64,000 bases of DNA from the NCBI GenBank assembly GCA_030066085.1, contig JASJCI010000025.1:62001-126000 (forward strand). The letters are read 5' to 3'. Under the pieces are notes generated by a model. It did not search any database and had not been told where the DNA came from. It was given only the letters and a program-made list of their open reading frames with translations. The stretch's first letter is position 1. The number at the start of each line of letters is the position of its first letter. Source of the stretch: Gammaproteobacteria bacterium. GTDB lineage: Bacteria > Pseudomonadota > Gammaproteobacteria > GCA-001735895. This document shows positions 1-8,723 of the stretch, one piece after another. The translations under genes were made by a program, and so were the position numbers.

Positions 1-106
1 TTCCGACGAACGGTCGTCATCTCCCGGGAAATGAGAACCAGTTCGCAAAAAAACCGCTATGGCCGTGGACTAGACTCAAACGACGTTTAAGGAATCGACG
101 AATGCC

Positions 107-526
107 ATGCTCGACATCATCGCCCTTGGATTGCTGCTGTTTATCGCCGCCAGCCTGACTTTCGGCGCTATCGCGATCGTCGGTATCCCCTACCGGATTG
201 CGGCCGAGCGTAACCACCCGCAGCAGGACGCGATTTACTTCGCGGGCTGGGCCAGCCTGTTCACGCTGCACGCCGCCTGGCCGCTGGTCTGGATCTGGGC
301 CGCGGCCTACCGCGAGGACCCCGTGCCGCGCTTCGCGCAGCTGAACGAGGATACGGCAATCAACGACCGCGCCGAGGCCGATGACGAAGCGGCCGATCCG
401 GCACTCGATCAGCTCGACGAGGACATTACCGATTCGGTTACGCTGTTACGCCACCGTTACGACGTGCTCGACGATCGTCTCGAGCGTATCGAAACCGCCA
501 TCATGGCGGCCTCGGACGCGGCCTGA
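107..526 (+). CDS. DUF3302-like small inner-membrane protein with C-terminal coiled coil
   Basis: ORF with N-terminal TM segment, then a GIPYRIAAERNHPQQDAIYFAGWASLFTLHAAWPLVWIWA core resembling DUF3302 (YiaW/YibI) proteins. Confidence 0.7.
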   Translation: MLDIIALGLLLFIAASLTFGAIAIVGIPYRIAAERNHPQQDAIYFAGWASLFTLHAAWPLVWIWAAAYREDPVPRFAQLNEDTAINDRAEADDEAADPALDQLDEDITDSVTLLRHRYDVLDDRLERIETAIMAASDAA

Positions 527-541
527 GGAGGGAGCAGGAAA

Positions 542-1120
542 ATGGAAATTTTCGTGGTTACGGGTTACGCGGCAATCGCCATCGCCATGTTCGCGGTGTT
601 TCGCCTGCCGCTGAATCGCTGGACGGTTCCGGTCGCCTCGCTGGGCGGTCTGTTCGTAGTTTTCACGCTGATCCAGGTACTGAACCATTACCACCCGCAC
701 TCGGCGTCGAGCGCGCAGGCCCCGGCGAGCGGGAGCGAAACCGGCGCCGAATCCGGGGCGCCGCAGCTGGTCGCCTGGTTTCGCCTGAATCAACAGGGCC
801 GGCTGCACGACGGCAGCAGCGCCGAGGTGACTTTCGACGCGATTCCGGGCGAGGTTTTCAGCGCCGAGGTGCGTTCTGTGCTGGCGTCCGCCGACCTGCC
901 GCAGGGCTTGCCGGGGGCGCCCGCGGAAACGGCGCGGGCGGCGCTGTTGCCGGTACTGCTGGCGGTAACCGACGAACGCTATGCGCTCTATCACGGGTTG
1001 CTGGCGGGTAATGCCGCGCAGGCCGCGGTTTACGGCGAAGACCTGCCGCAACTCGCGGTGGTGCGCAAGACGCTGCTGCGCATGGCGGCGTGGATGAACT
1101 ACCTTTCGCTACCCGCCTGA
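542..1120 (+). CDS. Short HlyD/YibH-YiaV-like membrane protein lacking most of the periplasmic adaptor
   Basis: RLPLNRWTVPVASLGG TM motif as in YiaV/YibH, then a beta-barrel-like AEVTFDAIPGEVFSAEV segment; only 192 aa; 15 bp after the DUF3302-like gene. Confidence 0.55.
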   Translation: MEIFVVTGYAAIAIAMFAVFRLPLNRWTVPVASLGGLFVVFTLIQVLNHYHPHSASSAQAPASGSETGAESGAPQLVAWFRLNQQGRLHDGSSAEVTFDAIPGEVFSAEVRSVLASADLPQGLPGAPAETARAALLPVLLAVTDERYALYHGLLAGNAAQAAVYGEDLPQLAVVRKTLLRMAAWMNYLSLPA

Positions 1121-2929
1121 TCGCGTGGTCTCGTCCGCGTCGGGCAGGCCGGCAAGGCTGAGCCCCTCGAGTATCTTTTCCAGCACGTCACGGTCGCGCA
1201 ACGGCCAGCGCTCGCGCAGTCCCGACACGGTGACATTCGGCGCCAGCCCGCGCAGTCGTTCCACCGAAGCGCGCGCGTCGTCCAGCTGTCCGAGGTGTGC
1301 CTGTGCCGCCGCCAGGACGCGCCAGGTCGTATCCCAGCCGTCATAAATGCGCAGCGACCGCATGGCCTGTTCGCGGGCCTGTTGATAGCGCCCGCAACAC
1401 AGGTGCGCCAGCGCGAGGCTGGCAAAAAAGAAAAACGCGTTGGGGTCGCCGGGACTGACCCGGATCGCGGCCTCGATCAGCGGGATGCCGGTCTCGGGAT
1501 CGCCGCTGACGATCAGGCAGGCGCCGCCCAGGAAACTGACGAAGGCGATGTTGGGATTGATCTCGAGAGCGCGGTTCACCGCCTGCAGTCCCTGGTCGTA
1601 GTCGCGCGCAATCATGATCAGCACGAAACCGGCCAGCACGAGTACCAGCGCATCGTCGCGATCGGCTTCGATTGCGCGGCGCGCCATGTCGATGGCCGTG
1701 GCCGTATCGTCGTCGCTGTAGGCGCCCCACGCGCGGGTCAGCCGTTCTTCGTAGGCCCAGGCCAGGTGTGCCAGCGCGAGCCCGTAGTCCGGGTCCAGCG
1801 TGACCGCCCGGTGCAGGTAATCGAGCGCCTGCCGGTTCTGCTGCGGGCGCATCGACTGTAGCAGCGGCAGCGCCCGCAGGTACAGGTCGTAGGCATCCAT
1901 GTCGTCGGTGGGCTTGTGCTGCGAGCGTTCGATTTCGGCCACCCGCAGCGATGGCTCGATCGCGCCGACGACGCTCTCGGTGATGCGGTCCTGCAGTTCG
2001 AACACATCGTCGAGGTCGCCATCGAAACGATCGGCCCACAGGTGCGTGCCACTCTCCGCGTCGATCAGCTGCCCGGTGATGCGCACGCGGTTGCCGCCCT
2101 TGCGCACGCTGCCCTCGAGCACGTAGCGTACGCCCAGCTCTTGCGCCACGTCGCGAATATCGACGTTCTGCCCCTTGTAGACGAAGCTCGAATTGCGCGC
2201 CACCACGCGCCATTGCTTGATGTGCGACAGCGCGGTAATGATGTCCTCGACCATGCCGTCGGCGAAGTACTCCTGTTCCGGATCGTTGCTCATGTTGGCG
2301 AACGGCAGCACCGCGATCGATGGCTTGTCGCCGGACCGCTGCCGATCGCGCCGGGCCGCGGGTGCTCCGTGCGCTTGCTCCGGGGCGGGCAGCGCGGCGC
2401 CGTCCTCGAGCCGCACGGCAAAAGCCCGCACGGCCTGCTCGAATCCCTTCAGCTCCCGTTCGCCGAGGCTGTCGAATTCGAACGGCAGGCGAGCGGGAAT
2501 GGTTTCGACCACGGAGCCCTGCACGACGACACCGCCGTTGCCCGCCAGCTGTTCCAGGCGCTGCGCCAGCACCACGCCGGCGCCGGTCACCGTGCCGTCC
2601 GCAATCACCACCTCGCCCATGCTGATGCCGACCCGCAGCCAGGGTCGGATATCGTCATCCAGGTCGGCATTGCGCGCGCTGTTTGCCTGCTGGAAGGCGA
2701 GCGCGGCGGCAACCGCGTCCGAGGCACGTTCGAATTCGGCCACCAGGGCGTCGCCGCGCAGCTCTCGCGTGCAGCCGCCGAAGTTCTCGATAGTGGTGGA
2801 AAACTCGCGGAACGCGTTCTGCATGCGCTGGTGAGCGACGGTTTCGTCGAGCTGCACGAGCGTGGTCGAAGCGACCACGTCCGCATGCAACAGCACCGCT
2901 AGCTTGCGCGAGAGTTTGTCCGGGGCCAC
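1109..2929 (-). CDS. Class III adenylate/guanylate cyclase domain protein with FlgO/TolB-like and TPR domains
   Basis: LHADVVASTTL and LRGDALVAEF cyclase motifs; SIAVLPFANMSNDPEQEYFADGMVEDIITALS; C-terminal TPRs. Confidence 0.88.
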   Translation of the reverse strand: MAPDKLSRKLAVLLHADVVASTTLVQLDETVAHQRMQNAFREFSTTIENFGGCTRELRGDALVAEFERASDAVAAALAFQQANSARNADLDDDIRPWLRVGISMGEVVIADGTVTGAGVVLAQRLEQLAGNGGVVVQGSVVETIPARLPFEFDSLGERELKGFEQAVRAFAVRLEDGAALPAPEQAHGAPAARRDRQRSGDKPSIAVLPFANMSNDPEQEYFADGMVEDIITALSHIKQWRVVARNSSFVYKGQNVDIRDVAQELGVRYVLEGSVRKGGNRVRITGQLIDAESGTHLWADRFDGDLDDVFELQDRITESVVGAIEPSLRVAEIERSQHKPTDDMDAYDLYLRALPLLQSMRPQQNRQALDYLHRAVTLDPDYGLALAHLAWAYEERLTRAWGAYSDDDTATAIDMARRAIEADRDDALVLVLAGFVLIMIARDYDQGLQAVNRALEINPNIAFVSFLGGACLIVSGDPETGIPLIEAAIRVSPGDPNAFFFFASLALAHLCCGRYQQAREQAMRSLRIYDGWDTTWRVLAAAQAHLGQLDDARASVERLRGLAPNVTVSGLRERWPLRDRDVLEKILEGLSLAGLPDADETTRSGG

Positions 2930-2953
2930 GTGCCTGCTATCCGCGGGTAAGCG

Positions 2954-3586
2954 TTACTCCGGCTCGCCGCCGAAGTGTTCCCAGAATTCCTTTTTCGGAT
3001 TGCTGTGCGGAAAAGGTTCGGCCGGTACCGGTACACCGAGGAATTCGCACAGCGGATCCCAACCGTCGGCAACGTGGAACACCAGCAGGCGCTCGGGCGG
3101 GATGACTTCGCGCACGCGCCGGTTGTTGGCGCGGTAAGCGGCCAGCGCCGAGTCGCGATCCCGGAAATCGCCGAAGGTACCGTGGATGATCAGCTTCTCC
3201 ATGGTGTCGAACTGATCCATGATGTGCGGCGGCAGCTCCAGGTCACGGAAGACAGCGAAGAACTTGCCGATGGTACCGTTGAAGCTGTTCCACCAGGCAT
3301 CCTCGGGACGTTCGGTATGAATGACCTTTGCCCCCGGGAAGGCGGCCGCGGTCTGTTCCCACACGCTTGCCCCGGGCCAGTCGACCTGGGAGCTATAGCC
3401 CGCGTAGGCAGCGCTCCAGTCCACCGTTGCGCCGGCGGCGAGCGCTTTCCAGTGAACCAGCTGGTGCGGGTTTTCGATGATTTCGACCATGTGGTGACAG
3501 GGGCCATAGCCGAGTATCTCCAGCGCCTGCTTGGTCGTCATGGTGCCCGTGCGGCCGAAGCCCGAACCTATAACCTCGAGTGACAT
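2954..3586 (-). CDS. Sulfotransferase family protein
   Basis: N-terminal GSGFGRTGTMTTKQALEILG PAPS-binding-like motif. Confidence 0.8.
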   Translation of the reverse strand: MSLEVIGSGFGRTGTMTTKQALEILGYGPCHHMVEIIENPHQLVHWKALAAGATVDWSAAYAGYSSQVDWPGASVWEQTAAAFPGAKVIHTERPEDAWWNSFNGTIGKFFAVFRDLELPPHIMDQFDTMEKLIIHGTFGDFRDRDSALAAYRANNRRVREVIPPERLLVFHVADGWDPLCEFLGVPVPAEPFPHSNPKKEFWEHFGGEPE

Positions 3587-3764
3587 GGACTCCCCCTCTC
3601 ACCGTGGAAGATTTATTTTGTATCGCAGTATACCGGGGATGGCCGCGGGTGCGAAAATCGAATTCTGCCGGGTGGGACCGAGGTTCGGCAATGCCCGTCC
3701 GGTGCGTGCCGGGGACGGCGGTCGAATACTGCTATACTCGATGGCACTAGCGGGGGATCGAGCG

Positions 3765-4079
3765 ATGATCATTACCAACCTGGAAACCGTGCCGGGGCGC
3801 AGGATCGCCAGGCACTTCGGCCTGGTACAGGGCAACACGATTCGCGCCAAGCACGTCGGCCGCGACATCATGGCCGGGCTGAAGAACATATTCGGCGGTG
3901 AATTGCGGGGCTATACCGAGTTACTGGCCGAGGCGCGCCAGGAAGCCACCGACCGCATGGTGGCGCAGGCCGAGGCGCTCGGCGCCAATGCGATCCTCAA
4001 CGTGCGCTTCAGTACTTCGTCGGTAACCCAGGGTGCGGCCGAGCTGTATGCCTACGGTACGGCGGTAACGCTCGAATGA
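3765..4079 (+). CDS. YbjQ/UPF0145 family protein
   Basis: MIITNLETVPGRRIARHFGLVQGNTIRAKHVGRDIMAGLKNIFGGELRGYTELLAEAR is a classic YbjQ sequence; ATG at 3765 in frame with the listed ORF. Confidence 0.9.
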   Translation: MIITNLETVPGRRIARHFGLVQGNTIRAKHVGRDIMAGLKNIFGGELRGYTELLAEARQEATDRMVAQAEALGANAILNVRFSTSSVTQGAAELYAYGTAVTLE

Positions 4080-4534
4080 GCTGGATCGAAATCGCCGTTT
4101 TCCTGGTGCTGCTGGCGCTGGGTTATTTTTTTGGTCGCTACGCGGAACGTTCGCACTATCGCTCGATCCTCTGGCGCGAGCAAGAGTCGCTGGGTTTTCC
4201 GCTGCTCACGCTGCGCACGCCACCGTCCAGCCTGGCGCGCTGCGATGCATCGCTGGTAGCGGGCAACGTGGTCGTCTCGGTCGACTATTTCAAGCGTTTC
4301 CTGGCCGCTTTGCGTGCGCTCGTCGGCGGTCGGCTGAAGAGTTACGAAAGCCTGCTCGACCGCGCGCGGCGCGAAGCCGTCCTGCGCATGAAGGAGCAGG
4401 CGATGGATCGGGGAGCGGTCGTCGTCATGGGAGTGCGGATCGAAACCGCCTCGATCAGCAAGGGCAAGGGCCAGGCAATCGGCTCGATCGAAGTGCTCGC
4501 CTACGGCACCGCGATCGTGCCGTCGCGCGGCTGA
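4076..4534 (+). CDS. Membrane-anchored YbjQ-like paralogue
   Basis: N-terminal TM, then YFKRFLAALRALVGGRLKSYESLLDRARREAVLRMKEQA; ATGA overlap with the upstream gene. Confidence 0.78.
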   Translation: MSWIEIAVFLVLLALGYFFGRYAERSHYRSILWREQESLGFPLLTLRTPPSSLARCDASLVAGNVVVSVDYFKRFLAALRALVGGRLKSYESLLDRARREAVLRMKEQAMDRGAVVVMGVRIETASISKGKGQAIGSIEVLAYGTAIVPSRG

Positions 4535-5379
4535 TGGATTACGAACCGAAGATCATTCCGGAGGGGATCAATACCTCGCGCGAACACCCGCTGCGCGAGT
4601 TCTTCCTGCTCGTCGGCGGCATCTCGCTGGTGGTCGTCCTGCTGGTTTCCGTGCTCGCGGCCAGCGCCGATTTCCTGCTCGGCTACATACCGGTGGAAAA
4701 GGAAAACCAGTGGTTCGCGCAGCGGCACGACAGCTCCGCCGGCGACACAGGGCCCGCGGCCGAGCGCGAGGTCGAGGCCTACCTGCAGCAGCTCAGCAAC
4801 CGCCTGCGCGATCCGGCGCGTCCCGGGTTTCGTTTCGATCTGAGCCTGCTGGAAAATCCGGCACCCAATGCGTTCGTGCTGCCGGGCGGGCATATCGTCG
4901 TGACCTCGGGGCTGCTGGATGCGGTCGAGAGTGAAAACGGCCTGGCCATGGTGGTTGCGCATGAAATGGCGCACCAGTATCACCGCCATCCGCTGCGCAG
5001 TCTCGGCCGCGGCGTGGTCATAGCGCTGGCCCTGGTTGCAATCAGCGGTGCCGACGGTAGCGGCCTGGCGCAGCAGTTTGTCGGCGGCACCGCGGTACTG
5101 ACGCAACTGGGTTACAGCCGCGAACAGGAGCGCGAGGCGGATGCCACCGGGCTGGAGCTGTTACTGCGACAATACGGTCACAGCGGTGGCGCGGTGGAGT
5201 TTTTTGCCGCCGTGCGCGAACTGCCGCTGGCGGATGACGAGCCGCCGGTTTTCCTCAGCACCCATCCCGGAATCGACGAGCGCATCGACATGCTGCAGGC
5301 GCACGCGCGGCACAACGACGGTCCGATCACGCCGCTGCCCGCGGTAATCGGCGAGTATCTCGCCCAGGTCGAGCAGTAG
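4534..5379 (+). CDS. M48 family metalloprotease
   Basis: AFVLPGGHIVVTSGLLDAVESENGLAMVVAHEMAHQYHRHP (HExxH); start overlaps the preceding stop (TGATG). Confidence 0.9.
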   Translation: MDYEPKIIPEGINTSREHPLREFFLLVGGISLVVVLLVSVLAASADFLLGYIPVEKENQWFAQRHDSSAGDTGPAAEREVEAYLQQLSNRLRDPARPGFRFDLSLLENPAPNAFVLPGGHIVVTSGLLDAVESENGLAMVVAHEMAHQYHRHPLRSLGRGVVIALALVAISGADGSGLAQQFVGGTAVLTQLGYSREQEREADATGLELLLRQYGHSGGAVEFFAAVRELPLADDEPPVFLSTHPGIDERIDMLQAHARHNDGPITPLPAVIGEYLAQVEQ

Positions 5380-5498
5380 GAACGCCGGGCCGCGAGGGCC
5401 GGACGCGTGCCGGGTTCATGCCTGCCCGCGCGCGCTGTGCCCGGTTTAGACGCGCCCACCGAGGCGTGGCTATCGCCCGCGCGGCAGTTCCGGGGCCC

Positions 5499-5520
5499 GA
5501 TTCGCGCGGGTACGCGAATC
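5499..5520. repeat. Perfect 8-bp-stem hairpin GATTCGCG-CGGGTA-CGCGAATC
   Basis: Read directly; no T tract follows, so not called a terminator. Confidence 0.5.
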
Positions 5521-5741
5521 TGACCCAAACGAGTGCCCGATCACACAATTAAGCCCTGATTTTGGTAAAACTTTCGAGCCTGGCCCCGACTGTAAGGCCG
5601 GAGAGTCGCTGGTTGCCGGCACCTGCCGCGCGGATTGTGCGGGATTTGACGGCGGGACTGGCGGTTACAATCGGGGCGGGCTGGTCGAGGACACAGGGCC
5701 TCGTTTTACGTATACCGATAACAGGGGTAGTAGCAACGCGT

Positions 5742-7304
5742 ATGCACGATGCAACGCACATGAAAGGGCTTTTCGACGATAGCGGCGAGCTGCGTTTCAC
5801 CGTGTACGGCGATTTCAACTGTCCTTTCAGTTACGCGCTGAACGAGCAGCTGTTCGCCCTGGGCCTGCAACAGCGCGTCGATTTCCGCATGATCCAGCAT
5901 GCACCCCGCGCCAGCAGCAGCCACATCAATCTCGAATTGATCGGCACCCTGACCGCCGAGGTCGCCGAAGTCCGCCGCCGCTCCCCGTCGACCGAAATCA
6001 ACGTCCCCACGACCCGGCCGAATTCGGCGCCGGCGGCGATATTGCTGTACGCTCTCAACCGCATCGATCCTGTCGGCGCGGCACGCCTGCGGCGGGAGAT
6101 TTATCGCGCACTGTGGGTCGACGGCAGGGATATCTCGCGCGCGGACATACTTGCCGGCCTGTTGCTCGAACTCGAGCTCGAGCTACCCACGCACGACGAT
6201 CTCGGCACTGATGACCTGATGGCCTGGCAGTCGGAATGGAGTAACAATACCGAGTTCGAGCGCAACCTGCCGGTCGTGATCAGCGAGTCCGGCGAGACCC
6301 TGATCGGGTTTCCGCTCGAGCTCGAGCTGCGCGCCTTCCTCGAGTCGGGTTCGCTGGTTGGCGAAGCATCCACCAGCGAGCCGCGGGACCTGCCGAAACG
6401 CCAGCGTATCCTGGTGCTGGACGACGATCCCGACAGCCTGCGCGTTGTCATCGAGCAAATGCACGATGCGCAGGTCGAGGTTGCCGACGACCTGATTGGC
6501 CTGATCGCGCACGCGCGCAATCTCGGCATGCCGGATCTGCTGATGGTCAACACCGGCCTGGTTGGCCAACCCGGCGGGCGCGACTGGTGGCGCAACCTCA
6601 CCAACTCCGATCCGGATCCGGCGATTCCGATCGTGCATATTCTCGATACGCGGACGCCCGAGACGGAGGCGGCGGCGATCGAGGCCGGTGCGGTCGACGT
6701 CATAGCGCGACCCTTTCATCCGAAGCTGCTGCGCTCGCGCCTGATTTCACACCTGCGCGCACGCCGCGCGCGGCAGCAGTGTAACCACGTCGCGCGCGTC
6801 GATGCGCTGACGTCGCTGTGTAACCGGCGTGAATTCGATGCCCGCCTGCGTGCCGACTGGGGGCGCTGCGCCCGCACCGGCGATCCCCTCGCGCTGATCA
6901 TGATCGACGTCGATCGTTTACGTGCGTTCAACGATTCGCATGGACACCTGAGCGGTGACCAGTGCCTGGTGAAGGTGGCGCAGCGACTCGGTTCCTGCAT
7001 GCAGCGCCCGGAAGACCTGGTCGCGCGTTTTCGCGGCGGTTCCTTCGTCGCCCTGTTGCCGGGTGTCGGTACCGAGGGTGCGCTGAAAGTCGCGCAGGAC
7101 TGCCTGCAGGCCGTTTCGGCGGCTATGATTCCGCATCCCGCCTCGCCGATTGCGCCCTACGTCACCGTGGCGCTCGGGATAGCCGCGCAGGTACCGAGCA
7201 GCGACCGGCAGGCGTCGCTGTTGATCGAGCAGGCGGAAGTGGCGCTGTTCCAGGCCAAGCGCTCACCGCGCCCGCGTTTCTGCGCCTTCGACCGCATGGG
7301 CTGA
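5742..7304 (+). CDS. Thioredoxin-fold (DsbA/FrnE-like) - REC - degenerate GGDEF fusion
   Basis: RFTVYGDFNCPFSYALNEQL N-terminus; RILVLDDDPDSLRVVIEQM receiver-like; DALTSLCNRREFDARL ... RFRGGSFVALLPG GGDEF-like. Starts at 5742 or 5760 are both in frame. Confidence 0.8.
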   Translation: MHDATHMKGLFDDSGELRFTVYGDFNCPFSYALNEQLFALGLQQRVDFRMIQHAPRASSSHINLELIGTLTAEVAEVRRRSPSTEINVPTTRPNSAPAAILLYALNRIDPVGAARLRREIYRALWVDGRDISRADILAGLLLELELELPTHDDLGTDDLMAWQSEWSNNTEFERNLPVVISESGETLIGFPLELELRAFLESGSLVGEASTSEPRDLPKRQRILVLDDDPDSLRVVIEQMHDAQVEVADDLIGLIAHARNLGMPDLLMVNTGLVGQPGGRDWWRNLTNSDPDPAIPIVHILDTRTPETEAAAIEAGAVDVIARPFHPKLLRSRLISHLRARRARQQCNHVARVDALTSLCNRREFDARLRADWGRCARTGDPLALIMIDVDRLRAFNDSHGHLSGDQCLVKVAQRLGSCMQRPEDLVARFRGGSFVALLPGVGTEGALKVAQDCLQAVSAAMIPHPASPIAPYVTVALGIAAQVPSSDRQASLLIEQAEVALFQAKRSPRPRFCAFDRMG

Positions 7305-7310
7305 GCGGCT

Positions 7311-8399
7311 TTATTTCAGCTCGTAGGCGTTGATGTCAGCACGATACTGCATCGCGGATTCCGGCTCCATGCCGTTGAACAGGCTGTTGAACATGCGCCT
7401 CAGCCGGGCATTGTTTCTGACCGGCCTGTCCTTGAAGTAACTGTGATCGTCACCGACGTGCGCCGCGCTGGTCACGTTGAGATAGCTGGCGTTGCCGGCA
7501 TTCAGTTCCTTGAGGTAATGCCCCAGCCGCGCGAGCTGTTGTTCGCCGGGCTTGCGGCGTGACCACTTGAGCGCCGAATCGTGCTTGTTGATGACGACGT
7601 AAACGCCGGCGCGTGCCTCGATGCTCTCGACCCATTCGTCGTGCTGCCTGTTGTTGGTATCGGCCGCGACCAGGCAGACATTGTCGAACACGGCACGGCG
7701 CATCATCGAACCGGAAGGTTTGGTCGCGTACTTCAGCAGGTAGTTGCCCATCGAATGACACAGCAGGTTGATGCTGACCTTGCAACGCCTGGCCTGCAGG
7801 CGAGCGTACTCGGCACGCGCGGCTTCGTGGTTGTCCGGATGTTTGCCGCAGGCTTTTTGCCACAGTTCGCCGCGCTCCAGGGTGGTAAACATCTGGTGGT
7901 ACTGCTGCAGCTTTTCGAGGAAACGGTCGAAGGCGCCGGTCGATACCCTGGCGTCGCGCTTGTCGCTGAGATAGCTGGCCGCGCCCGTAACCGGTCCCCC
8001 GCCATTGGCTGGCCACGAAAACGGAACCACCTTGACGTCGTAGAGCTTTTCGAGTTTGTCCGCGGTCGTCAGTACGTCCTCGAGATCGTTGTTGTAGCCG
8101 TGCACGAAGATCAGGATATTTTTCTGATCCTTCAGCGCCGAGGTGAAAAAATCGTAGGCGACGCCAAAACTGCGCCACTGCGCGATGTCATCGTCCGGCT
8201 GCAGCTGCAGTATCCGGCGCAGCCGGTCGCTGGTGCGCCCGGGTAACCTGTCGTCCAGCAGCTTGACGCGGTACTTGCCCGAGCGGCGGGTTATTTCGAG
8301 CAGGCGCAGTTCGTTCGGGCCTTTTTCGTTGGGCTCCTTCGAAATAATATCGAGGTCACCGCTCTTTTTATCGATTCTTCGGTTGGTTACGACGTGCAT
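7311..8399 (-). CDS. DUF900-like alpha/beta hydrolase
   Basis: NILIFVHGYNNDLEDVL and NLLCHSMGNYLLKYA motifs; start trimmed to MHVVTNRR from the over-extended 685-aa ORF. Confidence 0.83.
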   Translation of the reverse strand: MHVVTNRRIDKKSGDLDIISKEPNEKGPNELRLLEITRRSGKYRVKLLDDRLPGRTSDRLRRILQLQPDDDIAQWRSFGVAYDFFTSALKDQKNILIFVHGYNNDLEDVLTTADKLEKLYDVKVVPFSWPANGGGPVTGAASYLSDKRDARVSTGAFDRFLEKLQQYHQMFTTLERGELWQKACGKHPDNHEAARAEYARLQARRCKVSINLLCHSMGNYLLKYATKPSGSMMRRAVFDNVCLVAADTNNRQHDEWVESIEARAGVYVVINKHDSALKWSRRKPGEQQLARLGHYLKELNAGNASYLNVTSAAHVGDDHSYFKDRPVRNNARLRRMFNSLFNGMEPESAMQYRADINAYELK

Positions 8400-8653
8400 G
8401 GTGTTCTCCCTGTTGCTGACCAGACTGGCACCGGCGCATAGATCCTGTCCGGTGGTATGAAGGCCGGTGAACGCCGCTCGCGAAAATACGCCAGCGAGCG
8501 TAATCGCTGTCGATCCTGCCGGGCGCGCCGGCGCCGTCGGCCCCGGGTCGATTCTAAAGGACTGATCGGGCAAATATCCACCTGGCCGCCGCCGTGCCCG
8601 GGCATCGGTTTTGCAGATAGCCGCGGTCGAACGATTTTGTTTTGCTTTGCTCC

Positions 8654-8695
8654 GCGGAAGCGCTAGTCTTCCGCATTTCGGGGCCACCGGCCCCG
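8654..8695 (+). promoter_or_regulatory. Two tandem hairpins in the leader of the 8724 dehydrogenase gene
   Basis: GCGGAAG-CGCTAGT-CTTCCGC (8654-8674) and CGGGGCC-ACC-GGCCCCG (8679-8695). Confidence 0.4.
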
Positions 8696-8723
8696 CTTCA
8701 CGATCACGCGGGGAAAAAACGAT

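Noticed and set aside
1916-2902. Long plus-strand ORF antisense to the cyclase gene (328 aa)
   Set aside because: Shadow ORF in GC-rich DNA; composition is low-complexity His/Arg/Val-rich and the opposite strand has clear homology motifs. The same applies to many listed overlapping ORFs (e.g. 35968-38010 minus, 32049-33173 plus, 53674-55470 plus, 28506-29804 minus).
5380-5560. Terminator after the M48 protease
   Set aside because: The GATTCGCG/CGCGAATC hairpin is perfect but lacks a T tract; kept only as a hairpin.
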